NCBI RefSeq assembly: GCF_000332055.1
Contig: NZ_ALVZ01000222.1
Span: forward strand, 1 to 64,000
Reading direction: 5' to 3'
From: Xenococcus sp. PCC 7305
Lineage (GTDB): Bacteria > Cyanobacteriota > Cyanobacteriia > Cyanobacteriales > Xenococcaceae
Length of the DNA stretch: 64,000 nt
Notes under the pieces: generated by a model
Told to the model about the DNA's origin: nothing
Database searches by the model: none
The model's input: the letters and a program-made list of their open reading frames with translations, nothing else
Translations under genes and position numbers: made by a program
Shown here: positions 8,431 to 17,246 of the stretch, one piece after another
How positions within the stretch are numbered: position 1 is the first letter of the stretch
How the letters are laid out: each line of letters begins with the position of its first letter

Positions 8431-8475
8431 CGGTTATAGAATTGCCAAACGCGCATTATTTGTTATGCGGTTAAT

Positions 8476-8488
8476 CTTTGTTACAAAG
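8476..8488. promoter_or_regulatory. Candidate operator in the petE-petJ region
   Basis: A perfect inverted repeat CTTTGT-T-ACAAAG lies 46 bp upstream of the petE ATG. Its position suits a regulator of petE, for example a BlaI-type copper regulator of the kind known to control these genes, but the binding protein is not shown by the sequence. Confidence 0.35.
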
Positions 8489-8530
8489 GATCTTACTACA
8501 AGAGTTTTACGGTTCGTCTTTCGGGATTTC

Positions 8531-8561
8531 CCTAACACCTAACACCCAACACCTAAAACCT
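8531..8561 (+). repeat. CCTAACA/CCTAAAA heptamer-like repeat
   Basis: Several head-to-tail units of CCTAACA/CCCAACA/CCTAAAA lie between petE and petJ. The same family occurs at about 9838-9883 and 36925-36958. Confidence 0.75.
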
Positions 8562-8672
8562 TTTGCTCGCAATTAACTTAATTTTGCCAAGTCGGGTCTT
8601 GACTTGTCTTGGAAAACTAATGCAGGATAAGATAGCGATTGGGTTTATTCAACAAATTGAGAAGGAGAATCA

Positions 8673-8996
8673 ATGTTTAAGAAATTATTGGCAATGGCTT
8701 TTGCTATCATCACTGTGGCCACTCTTGGTTTCGCTAATCCTGCTTTAGCTGATGGTGCAGCAACTTTCAGTGCTAATTGTGCTGCTTGTCATTCTGGTGG
8801 GGGTAATGTTATCAACCCTACAGCGACTCTTAGCTTAGCTGATTTGCAGAAGAATGGAAAAGACTCCCTTGAGGCCATTGTCACTCAAGTGACCTATGGT
8901 AAAGCACCGATGCCTGCCTTTGGCGGCAGATTGACTGATGCGCAAATTGAAGAGGTCGCAGCATATGTTCTATCCCAAGCAGAAGCTGGTTGGTAG
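8673..8996 (+). CDS. petJ: Cytochrome c6 precursor
   Basis: Cytochrome c6 is the haem carrier that can replace plastocyanin between cytochrome b6f and photosystem I. The 107-residue precursor has a signal peptide (cleavage after PALA, about residue 26), the haem motif CAACH (36-40) and the axial Met80 in APMPAFGG. The ATG at 8673 follows a strong GAAGGAG ribosome-binding site. A terminator hairpin follows at 9041. Confidence 0.96.
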   Translation: MFKKLLAMAFAIITVATLGFANPALADGAATFSANCAACHSGGGNVINPTATLSLADLQKNGKDSLEAIVTQVTYGKAPMPAFGGRLTDAQIEEVAAYVLSQAEAGW

Positions 8997-9040
8997 ATTG
9001 TAGTTTTTACCACAATTAAATTTACTCTTTAATATCTTAA

Positions 9041-9077
9041 AATCCCCGATCGCATTATTCTGAGATTGGGGTTTTTT
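9041..9077 (+). terminator. Rho-independent terminator after petJ
   Basis: AATCCCCGATC pairs with GATTGGGGTT (one G-T pair) around a 12-nt loop and is followed by six T residues. It lies 45 bp past the petJ stop. Confidence 0.88.
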
Positions 9078-9124
9078 GTTGCATAATATGAAGAGAATAT
9101 TACAAAAGATTAAGGGTTAACAAT

Positions 9125-9280
9125 ATGGACCGAGGCAAAATTGTGGCAATTATTACTGGAGCAATCTCAATTGCGATCGCGATCGCCTATCTGATTTTGG
9201 TGCAAATATTGGATTCAAGAGGTGCCATGATTCCAGCCCCCATCAATGTTATAGATGTTATCCATCCTTGGTTGTTTTAG
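9125..9280 (+). CDS. Small conserved single-span membrane protein
   Basis: The 51-residue product begins MDRGKIVAIITGAIS, has one membrane helix (about residues 6-27) and a short C-terminal tail (RGAMIPAPINVIDVIHP). It resembles a small conserved cyanobacterial membrane protein of unknown function. It has its own ATG and sits after the petJ terminator, convergent with the DUF4112 gene 11 bp beyond its stop. Confidence 0.65.
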   Translation: MDRGKIVAIITGAISIAIAIAYLILVQILDSRGAMIPAPINVIDVIHPWLF

Positions 9281-9291
9281 ACTTACGGGCT

Positions 9292-9768
9292 CTAATTAAA
9301 CAGGCTCCAAACCCAGCGAAATATAAAAAATGTCAGGGTGGCAAATCCGACAACCATCAGCAATAGTAGAATTGTTAGACCAATTAAAAATAACAGACTG
9401 TTCTGGCGATTCGACTCATCTTGGGGCACTGACACCTGACTTTCTAAAAGATCCATATTCCTGACATTGGCTTTCCAAGCAACATCGAATACATCCCCGA
9501 CAACAGGAACAGTCCCCGCAACAGAATCAAACAAGAGATTGGCCACCATTTGCCAGAGGATTTCACGGGAAATGCCCATTCTCGCCGCTTCGATGATAAT
9601 GTAAGCACCTAGCGCCCCCGCGATCGTATCTCCACCCCCAGGAATTAATCCTAAAATAGGATCTAAACCTAGACGATATTTAGTTCCAGGAATTGCGATC
9701 GCATTGTCGAGAATCTGAGAAAGACGACGCAGACTATTAATCTTTTTAGGATCAAGTGATTGTTTCAT
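9292..9768 (-). CDS. DUF4112 family membrane protein
   Basis: The 158-residue protein has the DUF4112 core: LDNAIAIPGTKYRLGLDPI, then the Gly/Pro-rich LIPGGGDTIAGALGAY and PVVGDVFDVAWKANVRNM. One strong membrane helix is near the C-terminus (about 127-155). The function of the family is not known. Repeats separate it from folD upstream. Confidence 0.82.
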   Translation of the reverse strand: MKQSLDPKKINSLRRLSQILDNAIAIPGTKYRLGLDPILGLIPGGGDTIAGALGAYIIIEAARMGISREILWQMVANLLFDSVAGTVPVVGDVFDVAWKANVRNMDLLESQVSVPQDESNRQNSLLFLIGLTILLLLMVVGFATLTFFIFRWVWSLFN

Positions 9769-9773
9769 AATTT

Positions 9774-9883
9774 CGAAGGCAGAGGGCGAAATGAAGGCAG
9801 AGGGCAGATGGCAGAGGGCAGATGGTAGTTTTGTCTTTAACCTAAAACCTAAAACCTAACACCTAACACCTAACATCTAAAAC
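9774..9883. repeat. Two intergenic repeat families (GGCAGAG and CCTAAAA units)
   Basis: The first half consists of GGCAGAG/GGCAGAT units (about 9777-9826); the second of CCTAAAA/CCTAACA units (about 9838-9883) running into the 3' end of folD. The first family recurs near 12281, 49255 and 58540. Confidence 0.8.
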
Positions 9884-10744
9884 CTAACTATAGCTTAAAA
9901 CAGTATTATGTAATAACATGGCCACTGTCATGGGGCCAATGCCTCCGGGAACGGGGGTGATATAGCTGGCAACCTGGGAGACAGACTCAAAATCAACATC
10001 TCCCACCAGACGAGATTTGCCTTCGGCTTCGATGCGGTTGATGCCTACATCAATAACTACAGCATTGGGTTTCACCATCTCCGCGGTTATAAACTCTGGT
10101 TTCCCAACTGCTGCAACCAAAATATCGGCTTCTCGACAAACTGCGCCTAGGTCTTGAGTCCGAGAATGGGCAATGGTTACCGTGGCATTTTGTTCTAATA
10201 ACATGAGCGCTAAGGGCTTGCCAACTAAAATGCTTCTGCCTACTACCACTGCTTTCTTTCCTGCGATCGCGATATTATATTCTTCCAAAAGTCTCATGAC
10301 GCCTGCGGGGGTACAACTTCGCAATCCTGTTTCCGATCGCACTAGTCTACCTAAATTAGTCGGGTGCAAGCCATCAGCATCTTTATCTGGGTCTATTTTC
10401 AGCAACAAACCTACTGAATCAAGGTGTTTTGGCAAGGGTAACTGTACGAGAATGCCATCTACGCGATCGTCCTGATTTAATTTGAGGATTTCCTGTTCTA
10501 AAATTTCTTGAGTTGTATTTTCAGGAAAATGTCGACCAAAGGAAGCAATTCCTACTCTGGCACAGGATTTTTCTTTGTTCCGAACATAAACAGCACTAGC
10601 TGGATTATCTCCCACCATGAGCACTGCCAACCCTGGAGGACGACCAATTTTTGGCTCCAAGACGGCAATTTGCTCTTTCAGCCGGGCTTGAATTTTTTTC
10701 GCTAAAGTTTTTCCATCAAGTATTTTAGATTCAGTGTTAGTCAT
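9884..10744 (-). CDS. folD: Bifunctional methylenetetrahydrofolate dehydrogenase/cyclohydrolase
   Basis: FolD interconverts 5,10-methylene-, 5,10-methenyl- and 10-formyl-THF for one-carbon supply. The catalytic region is [17 protein letters not shown], with Tyr53 and Lys57 counted from the ATG chosen here. QLPLPKHL, the NADP-binding [16 protein letters not shown] and the terminal [16 protein letters not shown] are all present. I use the ATG at 10744 (MTNTESKI); an in-frame TTG at 10756 would add four residues. The product is 286 residues, normal for the family. Confidence 0.94.
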   Translation of the reverse strand: MTNTESKILDGKTLAKKIQARLKEQIAVLEPKIGRPPGLAVLMVGDNPASAVYVRNKEKSCARVGIASFGRHFPENTTQEILEQEILKLNQDDRVDGILVQLPLPKHLDSVGLLLKIDPDKDADGLHPTNLGRLVRSETGLRSCTPAGVMRLLEEYNIAIAGKKAVVVGRSILVGKPLALMLLEQNATVTIAHSRTQDLGAVCREADILVAAVGKPEFITAEMVKPNAVVIDVGINRIEAEGKSRLVGDVDFESVSQVASYITPVPGGIGPMTVAMLLHNTVLSYS

Positions 10745-10826
10745 AAAATCGCTCAAGTTTTGCTCAACTATCCTAATTTTATTGCCCTAAACCCCATACT
10801 TTTTGCATAAAAGCTAAAACTTTTTT

Positions 10827-12185
10827 CTACTGTTTAAAATAATCTCTTGTTCCCTTGGCATCTAGGGCTTCTCCCAGACGGTTCAAACCATGAATATAAG
10901 CAGCTGTACGCATATCTACTTCCAGCTTTTGGGCGATCGCCCAGGTCTTCTCAACTTCTGTTTCCATTTTAGTTTTCAGGCGTTGATTTATTTCTTCGAG
11001 CTCCCAATACCAGCCATTACGATTTTGTACCCATTCAAAATAACTAACGGTTACTCCTCCTGCATTAACCAAAATATCAGGAAAGATCTTGATGCCCTTG
11101 GCTAACAATATTTCATCCGCCGCTGAATCAATCGGGCCATTGGCAACTTCAAAGATAAATTTTGCTTTAATGTCTGAAGCATTAGCCGCGGTAATCTGAT
11201 TTTCCAAAGCCGCGGGAACGAGAATGTCAACATCTAACGCCAGTAATTCTGCGTTGCTAATGTTTTGATGTTCCACAATGCTGCAAACACTGTCATCGCA
11301 GTAAACAGCTTTGATGCGACGACTTTGGGCTTTATGATGTCGAATACTGGGGATATCTAGACCTTGAGGTGCATAGATCCCCCCTTGAGAATCACTAACC
11401 GCTACTACTTTATAACCAGCCTTAAATAATAGTTCGGCAATAATTGCTCCTGCATTTCCAAAACCTTGAACTGCTACGGTGGTCTGTTCTGGCTTGATGT
11501 CGAATTTGGGTAAAATAGCTTCGATTACGTAAAAAGCTCCTGTGGCAGTAGCTTCATTTCTTCCCTGGCTTCCGCCTAAAGTTAGGGGTTTTCCTGTGAC
11601 AACACCTCTAACGAGTTGCCGATTAATGATACTATATTGATCCATCATCCAACCCATAATGGTGGAGTTGGTATAAACATCGGGAGCCAGAATATCAATA
11701 TTGGGGCCAATGAAACCTGCGATCGCATCTACATAACCGCGACTCAATCTTTCCAATTCTGATTTGGATAATTCCTTGGGATTAACCGTAATGCCACCTT
11801 TCGCCCCACCAAAGGGCAAATCTAATAAAGCACATTTAAAAGTCATCCAAAATGCCAAGGATTGGACTTCATCGAGGTTAACTCCAGGATGATAGCGAAC
11901 TCCGCCTTTGCCAGGCCCTCTTGTATCGTCGTAGCGGACTCGGTAACCAGCGAATACTTTTAAGGAGCCATCATCCATTCTCACGGGAATATGAACCGAA
12001 AGAGTTGCCTTGGGATAGCGTAATCGCGCGATCGCATCTTCCGAGATATCGATATGTTTTAAGGCTTTTTCTAATCTTTTCCCGGCATCAGATAGTAGAG
12101 AGGCGTTCTTGCTAGCTAATGGTGGGGATTGGGTATCATCAACCGCAGAATTATTAAGATCATTTTCTTGAATTAGTTTAGCCAT
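10827..12185 (-). CDS. gdhA: Glutamate dehydrogenase (Glu/Leu/Phe/Val dehydrogenase family)
   Basis: This enzyme interconverts 2-oxoglutarate plus ammonium and glutamate. The 452-residue protein (ATG 12185; an adjacent GTG would add one residue) has GPGKGGVRYHP (Lys93), MTFKCALLDLPFGGAKGG (Lys117 and catalytic Lys129), DILAPDVYT with the active-site Asp, and a Rossmann motif VQGFGNAG. It resembles the NADP-type enzymes of cyanobacteria, which are auxiliary to GS-GOGAT. An N-terminal extension of about 25 Ser/Asp-rich residues precedes the family core. Confidence 0.9.
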   Translation of the reverse strand: MAKLIQENDLNNSAVDDTQSPPLASKNASLLSDAGKRLEKALKHIDISEDAIARLRYPKATLSVHIPVRMDDGSLKVFAGYRVRYDDTRGPGKGGVRYHPGVNLDEVQSLAFWMTFKCALLDLPFGGAKGGITVNPKELSKSELERLSRGYVDAIAGFIGPNIDILAPDVYTNSTIMGWMMDQYSIINRQLVRGVVTGKPLTLGGSQGRNEATATGAFYVIEAILPKFDIKPEQTTVAVQGFGNAGAIIAELLFKAGYKVVAVSDSQGGIYAPQGLDIPSIRHHKAQSRRIKAVYCDDSVCSIVEHQNISNAELLALDVDILVPAALENQITAANASDIKAKFIFEVANGPIDSAADEILLAKGIKIFPDILVNAGGVTVSYFEWVQNRNGWYWELEEINQRLKTKMETEVEKTWAIAQKLEVDMRTAAYIHGLNRLGEALDAKGTRDYFKQ

Positions 12186-12280
12186 CACGACAGCTCCCGA
12201 TGCGAATGAGACTCATATCTCCATTAAAGATCAAGAAAATGTATAATTTGTTACTTTTTTACTTTTGTTTACATTACACC

Positions 12281-12312
12281 GAAGGCAGAAGGCAGAGGGC
12301 AGAGGGCAGAAG
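12281..12312 (+). repeat. GGCAGAG heptamer repeat
   Basis: Four to five head-to-tail units of GGCAGAA/GGCAGAG between gdhA and the BI-1 gene. It belongs to the same family as the repeats near 9777 and 58540. Confidence 0.8.
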
Positions 12313-12422
12313 TTAGAAGTAAAGCTAAACCTTATGCAATTATGCGAAGCGACATTAAGAGTATTACCTAATTTAGCTAAAACTTGGCTAAGCTGGGGGC
12401 GAAATCTATCGGAGTATTATCT

Positions 12423-13115
12423 ATGGTTAGTGTTGCCTATGCCAGTGTTGATGAGCGCGCTAAATTTATCCAGCAGACCTATACTCACTTAGCTGGTGCG
12501 ATCATTGCTTTTATTATTGTTGAGTTTATTTTTTTTCAGATTGGATTAGCCAGAGCTATTGCCGATTTTATTTTTTCCACCAGAATGGCTTGGTTTGCAA
12601 TTTTGGGTGGCATGTCCTTGCTCGGGTGGTTTGCTCGGGAGTTGCTTTCGCAGAATGATGATCGGGAAACTCAATACAAAGCCTTTGGAATATATATCAT
12701 CGGTAAGGCGATTATTTTTGCTCCCATACTCTATATTGCGGCCAACTATACCGGAGACTCCAATTTGATTCCCACCGCAACTATTCTCACCTTATTTTTG
12801 TTTGCTGGTTTGACAACCATTGCTTTTACTTCTCGCCAAGATTTTTCTTTTTTAAATAGTATTTTAAAAGTTGGTGGTTTTGTCGCTTTAGGTTTGATTA
12901 TTTGTAGTTTACTCTTTGGCTTTAGTTTGGGAATTTGGTTCTCTGCGAGCATGATTATTTTTGCTTCTGCTGCTATTTTGCGGGACACTTCTAAGGTGAT
13001 TCACAGATATCAAACCCATCAATATGTTGCAGCGGCTTTTTCCCTATTTTCTTCTGTGATGTTGCTTTTTTATTATGTTGTTCGTATTTTAATCAGAACT
13101 CAGTCCCGCCGTTAG
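12423..13115 (+). CDS. Bax inhibitor-1 (BI-1/TMBIM) family membrane protein
   Basis: The 230-residue product has about seven hydrophobic helices and the family features DERAKFIQQTYTHLAGAI near the N-terminus and SASMIIFASAAILRDTSKVIHRYQ in the last third. Bacterial BI-1 proteins form pH-sensitive calcium leaks; in bacteria the physiological role is unclear. I take the ATG at 12423 because the in-frame TTG at 12384 would add residues that do not look like family sequence. Confidence 0.85.
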   Translation: MVSVAYASVDERAKFIQQTYTHLAGAIIAFIIVEFIFFQIGLARAIADFIFSTRMAWFAILGGMSLLGWFARELLSQNDDRETQYKAFGIYIIGKAIIFAPILYIAANYTGDSNLIPTATILTLFLFAGLTTIAFTSRQDFSFLNSILKVGGFVALGLIICSLLFGFSLGIWFSASMIIFASAAILRDTSKVIHRYQTHQYVAAAFSLFSSVMLLFYYVVRILIRTQSRR

Positions 13116-13222
13116 GCATTGTTTGTGCGATTAGTTACACAACTTGGTAGCTTATGTTCTAGTCAAAAATGGTGTTAGGTTTTAGATGTTAGGTTAAAAA
13201 TAAAGGCATTAATCCTTTGCAA

Positions 13223-13597
13223 CTACTTAAAGATTCCCAATTCAAATATTTTCGCCAATCCTCCCAGCATAACTAAAATCAGACCTACTAAAACACCACG
13301 ATTAATAAATTCTTGATTAGCTATTCTTTTATCGAGCTGTTCTACTTTGGTATCCAATGATTTAATGTCACCTCTAACTTCGGCCAATTCTACTTTTACA
13401 TCAGAGATTTCTTTTAATATTGCTTTTTGATCAGAGTCAACTTCTTTTTTAAAATCAGAGATTTCTTTTAATATTGCTTTTTGATCAGAGTCAACTTCTC
13501 TTTTAAAATTAGAAATTTCTTTTAAGATTTCTCTTTGATCCGACTTTATTTCTCTGAGTATGTCGGCTAAGTCAGTCTCAATTGTGGGATTGGTCAT
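13223..13597 (-). CDS. Coiled-coil protein with 18-residue repeats and a C-terminal membrane anchor
   Basis: The 124-residue protein contains three tandem 18-residue repeats (about residues 19-72) of the type SDQKAILKEISDFKKEVD, encoded by 54-nt repeats at about 13385-13545 that are nearly identical in DNA. A further coiled coil (VRGDIKSLDTKVEQLDKRI) and one membrane helix (about 98-118) follow. It looks like a tail-anchored coiled-coil scaffold. The near-identity of the repeats suggests recent expansion and possible length variation. No specific function is recognised. Confidence 0.75.
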   Translation of the reverse strand: MTNPTIETDLADILREIKSDQREILKEISNFKREVDSDQKAILKEISDFKKEVDSDQKAILKEISDVKVELAEVRGDIKSLDTKVEQLDKRIANQEFINRGVLVGLILVMLGGLAKIFELGIFK

Positions 13598-13770
13598 GTT
13601 TTGCTTTTCTTTTTCCTATATTCTTATATTCCTATATTACATATTACTGTTAATATTATTTTTGATTCACTGGGGTTCGATCATAATTTGTAGCGTTTCT
13701 CGGAATCATAACTTATATTTTCTTGTTCACTGTCCTTGTTTCCCTATAGGCTGTCCCCTGAGATAAACAA

Positions 13771-14628
13771 TCAATTATTTAAACTTGTATCAACAGTTAT
13801 AAAATCATAATTACCAAAGATATTTAAAACTTCTGTATATCCTTGTAATTCTTGTAATGCTGATTCAACTTTAGGATCTCCCACGTTTCCTTCCAAATCC
13901 ATATAAAAAAGATATTCCCCCAAAGACCTTTTTGTCGGTCGAGATTCAATTTTACTCAGATTAATATTCCTTTCGGCGAAAATTTGTAATGGCTTTACTA
14001 GAGCACCAGGAACATTTTGCGGCAAACTAAAAGCTAGAGAAAGACAATTACCTTGATTAATATTTTCCACCCCAACAACCAAAAAACGCGTGCAATTATC
14101 AGGGCGATCGTTAATCTGGGATTTCACAATAGGGACTTGATATAGCTGGGCTGCTCTAGCAGATGCGATCGCGGCAACCTGTGAATCCTGTTGGGGAAAT
14201 TTTAAAGCTTCTGCCGTTGAATTAGTCGGCATTAATTTGACCTGAGGTACATTGGTTTCTAACCATTTTTGACATTGACCCAAGGCTTGAGGATGGGAAT
14301 AAACTGTGGTGAGCTCTTCGAGGGAATTATTGCGAGACAACAACATATGACAAATGGGAATGGTAAAACCCCGTAAAATCTTGAGATTTGTCCTTTGCCA
14401 CAAACTGTCTAATGTCATGGTTACACTGCCCTCAACAGAATTTTCTATGGGCACCACCGCACAATCACATTCTTGATTGGCCACGGCTTTTAGGGCAACA
14501 GCAATACTAGGGTGAAGCTTAAAGCTAACTTCCTGGCCTTGATTATCTCGTAACCATTTTGCATAGGCTAAAGCTGCGGTTTCCGAATAAGTTCCAGTAG
14601 GGCCAAGATGGGCAATAGAAATTGTCAT
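13771..14628 (-). CDS. pheA: Prephenate dehydratase
   Basis: PheA converts prephenate to phenylpyruvate in phenylalanine synthesis. The 285-residue monofunctional enzyme has the catalytic domain (about 1-182) with GPTGTYSETAA, VPIENSVEGSV and the catalytic TRF (180-182), and a C-terminal ACT domain with the phenylalanine-binding ESRPTKR motif, so feedback inhibition is expected. No chorismate mutase domain is present. The gene is divergent from the DUF1997 gene. Confidence 0.94.
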   Translation of the reverse strand: MTISIAHLGPTGTYSETAALAYAKWLRDNQGQEVSFKLHPSIAVALKAVANQECDCAVVPIENSVEGSVTMTLDSLWQRTNLKILRGFTIPICHMLLSRNNSLEELTTVYSHPQALGQCQKWLETNVPQVKLMPTNSTAEALKFPQQDSQVAAIASARAAQLYQVPIVKSQINDRPDNCTRFLVVGVENINQGNCLSLAFSLPQNVPGALVKPLQIFAERNINLSKIESRPTKRSLGEYLFYMDLEGNVGDPKVESALQELQGYTEVLNIFGNYDFITVDTSLNN

Positions 14629-14744
14629 AGAAAAAAAATCTTTACTTTAAAGATACAAACTATAAAGTTCTGTGTACATAATCGTTTTTGAAGAAATGTA
14701 ACCTAAAATTGATAAAGATCTCCAAATTTTAAGTAATCTCACTT

Positions 14745-15329
14745 ATGTACGCTCGTTTTAAGGCCACAGAATTAGTAAAGATACTAGCACCAGAAGCTCA
14801 AATTCCGATCCAACATTATCTGCGCCAGCCCCATCGCTTGGTCACTGCCATCACAAACCCCCAGCTCATGACCAAAGAAGCTGAGAATTTATACAACCTT
14901 AAAATGCGTCCCATTAACTTTATGGAGATTTATCATTTTCAACCAACAGTCAAACTGAAAGTCAAATCCGACGCCAAAGGCACAGTGTTCTTGAGTTCCC
15001 AAGAATGTCATATTGAAGGTATAGATTATATTAATCGTCGTTTTTCCCTCAAGCTCAAAGGGATTCTCTATCCGAAAACTATAGAAAACAAAACCATGCT
15101 ACATGGTCAAGCAGATCTCGAAGTAGGAGTAGATGTTCCTGCTGCTTTGGTATTTACCCCCAAGGCTCTAGTTGAAATGACTGGGAATGGTCTGCTCAAG
15201 AGCATTTTGGGGAGAATCAAGCAAAGACTTGTAACTCAATTGCTGCAAGACTATCAGGAATGGGCAGCAACCGAAATCAATATTCAAGAGCCTTCTAAAT
15301 CTCAGTTATCCGCAGATTATGGGTTTTAA
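14745..15329 (+). CDS. DUF1997 family protein
   Basis: The 194-residue soluble protein begins with a short lead and has the family pattern HYLRQPHRLVTAI, then LKMRPINFMEIYHFQPTV, and a long helix near the C-terminus (LLKSILGRIKQRLVTQLLQDYQ). DUF1997 proteins occur in cyanobacteria and plants; their function is not established. It stands alone between pheA and the LptA-like gene. Confidence 0.8.
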   Translation: MYARFKATELVKILAPEAQIPIQHYLRQPHRLVTAITNPQLMTKEAENLYNLKMRPINFMEIYHFQPTVKLKVKSDAKGTVFLSSQECHIEGIDYINRRFSLKLKGILYPKTIENKTMLHGQADLEVGVDVPAALVFTPKALVEMTGNGLLKSILGRIKQRLVTQLLQDYQEWAATEINIQEPSKSQLSADYGF

Positions 15330-15632
15330 AATTCCCCTAACAACCTATTTTAAATTATTATAGCCTCGTCACCTCTAGTTTTTCTCCCCGTTCCCCGTTC
15401 CCCGTTCCCCATTCCCGAAAGCTCTGATTTATCCGACTTTACGAGTCAGTAACGGATTTAACGATGGTTAAAAATAGTTACAAGTATAATATAATTTTAT
15501 TTTGAAACTTGTTTCGATAAGTGTCGTCTAACATTATGAGGATATTTCCCAACTTCTGACTTTCAGATAATGTGGATATACTGAAAAACCTAACTCCTAA
15601 AACCCATTTGACCTCGCACAAGTATTTTAATT
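15330..15632. other. Intergenic region, 303 bp
   Basis: It contains a TTCCCCG repeat (15383-15416) and otherwise AT-rich DNA. The second half should hold the promoter of the LptA-like gene. No RNA or open frame is recognised. Confidence 0.5.
15383..15416 (+). repeat. TTCCCCG heptamer repeat
   Basis: Four to five tandem units of TTCCCCG/TTCCCCA. The same family occurs at 30199-30241 and 37469-37528. Confidence 0.8.
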
Positions 15633-16076
15633 ATGCCTCATATTTTTTCTGCGTTTGATTCGGTTTTACGCCTAAAATTTATTCCTATTTTTTCTGCCAC
15701 TTTGATCAGCGCGCTCTCTATTCTGGCAAGTCCTCAAAACCTAACCGCACAAAATCTTTCGGATAATGGTTCAATTACGATCCGTTCTGATTCCCAAGAG
15801 GCTAATTCTGAAACAGGGGTGATTACGGCGCAAGGAAATGTCCAGATAAATTATCCTAGTAGACAAATCCAAGCGACCTCAGCTCAAGCGCAATACTATA
15901 GTCGGGAACGTCGTTTGGTTCTCAATGGCAATGTGTATGTGATCCAGCAAGGAAATAGTATGCGAGCAGAAAGTATGACTTATTTAATTGATGAAGGTCG
16001 CTTTATTGCCACTCCTCGATCAGATCGTCAGGTAGAATCAAATTACATTGTCACAGAACCAATCTCTGAACAGTGA
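15633..16076 (+). CDS. LptA/OstA-like periplasmic protein
   Basis: The 147-residue protein has an N-terminal signal (hydrophobic residues about 14-34) and an OstA-like beta-jellyroll region (about 46-135) with the repeated pattern SETGVITAQGNVQINYPSRQ and RLVLNGNVYVIQQ. LptA-type proteins carry lipopolysaccharide across the periplasm. The lptB gene follows 163 bp downstream, which supports the role. It is shorter than typical LptA (about 180 residues), as often in cyanobacteria. Confidence 0.82.
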   Translation: MPHIFSAFDSVLRLKFIPIFSATLISALSILASPQNLTAQNLSDNGSITIRSDSQEANSETGVITAQGNVQINYPSRQIQATSAQAQYYSRERRLVLNGNVYVIQQGNSMRAESMTYLIDEGRFIATPRSDRQVESNYIVTEPISEQ

Positions 16077-16239
16077 TTTTTAAAGGATAAAGGATGAGGG
16101 ATAAAAGATGAGGAATTATAAATTGTGATGCCATAGTGAAGAAAAGAGATCATAATCTTAAAAGTAAAGTGAGAAATTGTTATCCTCATGATTTATCCTT
16201 AGCTTGTCCTCGAATGGGGATAATTCATCGTTTAAGTGT

Positions 16240-16968
16240 ATGAGTTTAATTTTAGACAATATTCATAAATCCTACGGCAAAAAAAATATTGTTAGTAGAG
16301 TTAATATCAGAGTATTGCCAGGAGAAATTGTTGGTTTACTGGGGCCTAATGGTGCGGGCAAGACGACTACTTTCTATATCGCTACTGGTTTAGTTAAGCC
16401 CAACCAGGGTCAAGTTTTGTTTAATGGTAAAGATATTACTTCTGTTCCGCTTCATGAAAGAGCCCGAATGGGAGTTGGTTATCTCACGCAACAGGCAAGT
16501 ATCTTTCGCAATCTTACCGTTCGGGAGAATATTCAATTAGTATTAGAGCAAACCAAAATACCTCGTCCCGTAAGACCAATTCGCCTCAATCAACTTTTGC
16601 AGGAATTTCGTCTAGAAAAAGCAGCGAATACTTTGGGCTATCAAGTTTCTGGTGGGGAACGACGACGTACCGAATTAGCTAGAGCTTTGGCTGTCGGGAT
16701 GGATGGTCCTAAGTTTTTACTGTTAGATGAGCCTTTTGCGGGGGTTGATCCGATCGCAGTGGCGGAAATCCAAGAAATGATTGCTCGTTTACGCGATCGC
16801 CAAATTGGTATTTTAATTACTGATCACAATGTTCGAGAGACCCTAGCAATTACTAATCGTTCCTACATTATGCGAGATGGTCAGATTTTAGCTTCAGGAA
16901 CTTCTGAAGAACTTTATGATAATTCTTTGGTTAGACAATATTACCTGGGCGATCGCTTCCGTATTTGA
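16240..16968 (+). CDS. lptB: LPS export ABC transporter ATPase LptB
   Basis: LptB powers extraction of lipopolysaccharide from the inner membrane with LptFG. The 242-residue protein has Walker A GPNGAGKT (35-42), Q-loop Gln84, signature VSGGE (136-140), Walker B LLLDEP (160-165) and the switch His in LITDHNVRET. The motifs GVGYLTQQASIFRNLTV and EPFAGVDPIAV are typical of LptB. I use the ATG at 16240; an in-frame TTG at 16204 would add 12 residues unlike the family. LptFG are not in this window. Confidence 0.93.
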   Translation: MSLILDNIHKSYGKKNIVSRVNIRVLPGEIVGLLGPNGAGKTTTFYIATGLVKPNQGQVLFNGKDITSVPLHERARMGVGYLTQQASIFRNLTVRENIQLVLEQTKIPRPVRPIRLNQLLQEFRLEKAANTLGYQVSGGERRRTELARALAVGMDGPKFLLLDEPFAGVDPIAVAEIQEMIARLRDRQIGILITDHNVRETLAITNRSYIMRDGQILASGTSEELYDNSLVRQYYLGDRFRI

Positions 16969-17173
16969 TCCTGAATATTATCGTGAATAATTGCGGGATG
17001 AAAAAACTGCATTTATTTAATGTAAAAATAATGCTCCAACTTTAGCAACAGTATTTATAGTCACATTTTTTCCCAAGGTAAATTTATAAATTGATAATTC
17101 AGAAGCCTTATTCATCCTCAAGACATATTTTTTGAGAACTAGAAAAGAAGTAATGTTTTGGGTGTCAAGCTTT

Positions 17174-17215
17174 GTCAGGGAGACCCTGCCGTAAAACGAC
17201 GAGGCTTCCTCTGAC
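17174..17215 (+). repeat. Palindromic GC-rich element upstream of the ClC gene
   Basis: Arms GTCAG and CTGAC flank an inner imperfect stem (GCCGT with ACGAGGC). The motif ACCCT after the left arm recalls the elements at 5629 and 58552, but the right single-stranded segment differs, so membership of that family is unsure. Confidence 0.45.
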
Positions 17216-17246
17216 TTCGTGAATCAATTTACCTCTATGAGATTTA

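Noticed and set aside
8595-8635. Sigma-70 promoter for petJ (TTGACT at 8599)
   Set aside because: No acceptable -10 box lies at 16-18 bp; the nearest (TAAGAT) is 23 bp away, so I do not call it.
13660-13700. GGTTCGATC resembling a tRNA T-arm
   Set aside because: No acceptor stem, D-arm or anticodon arm can be formed around it.
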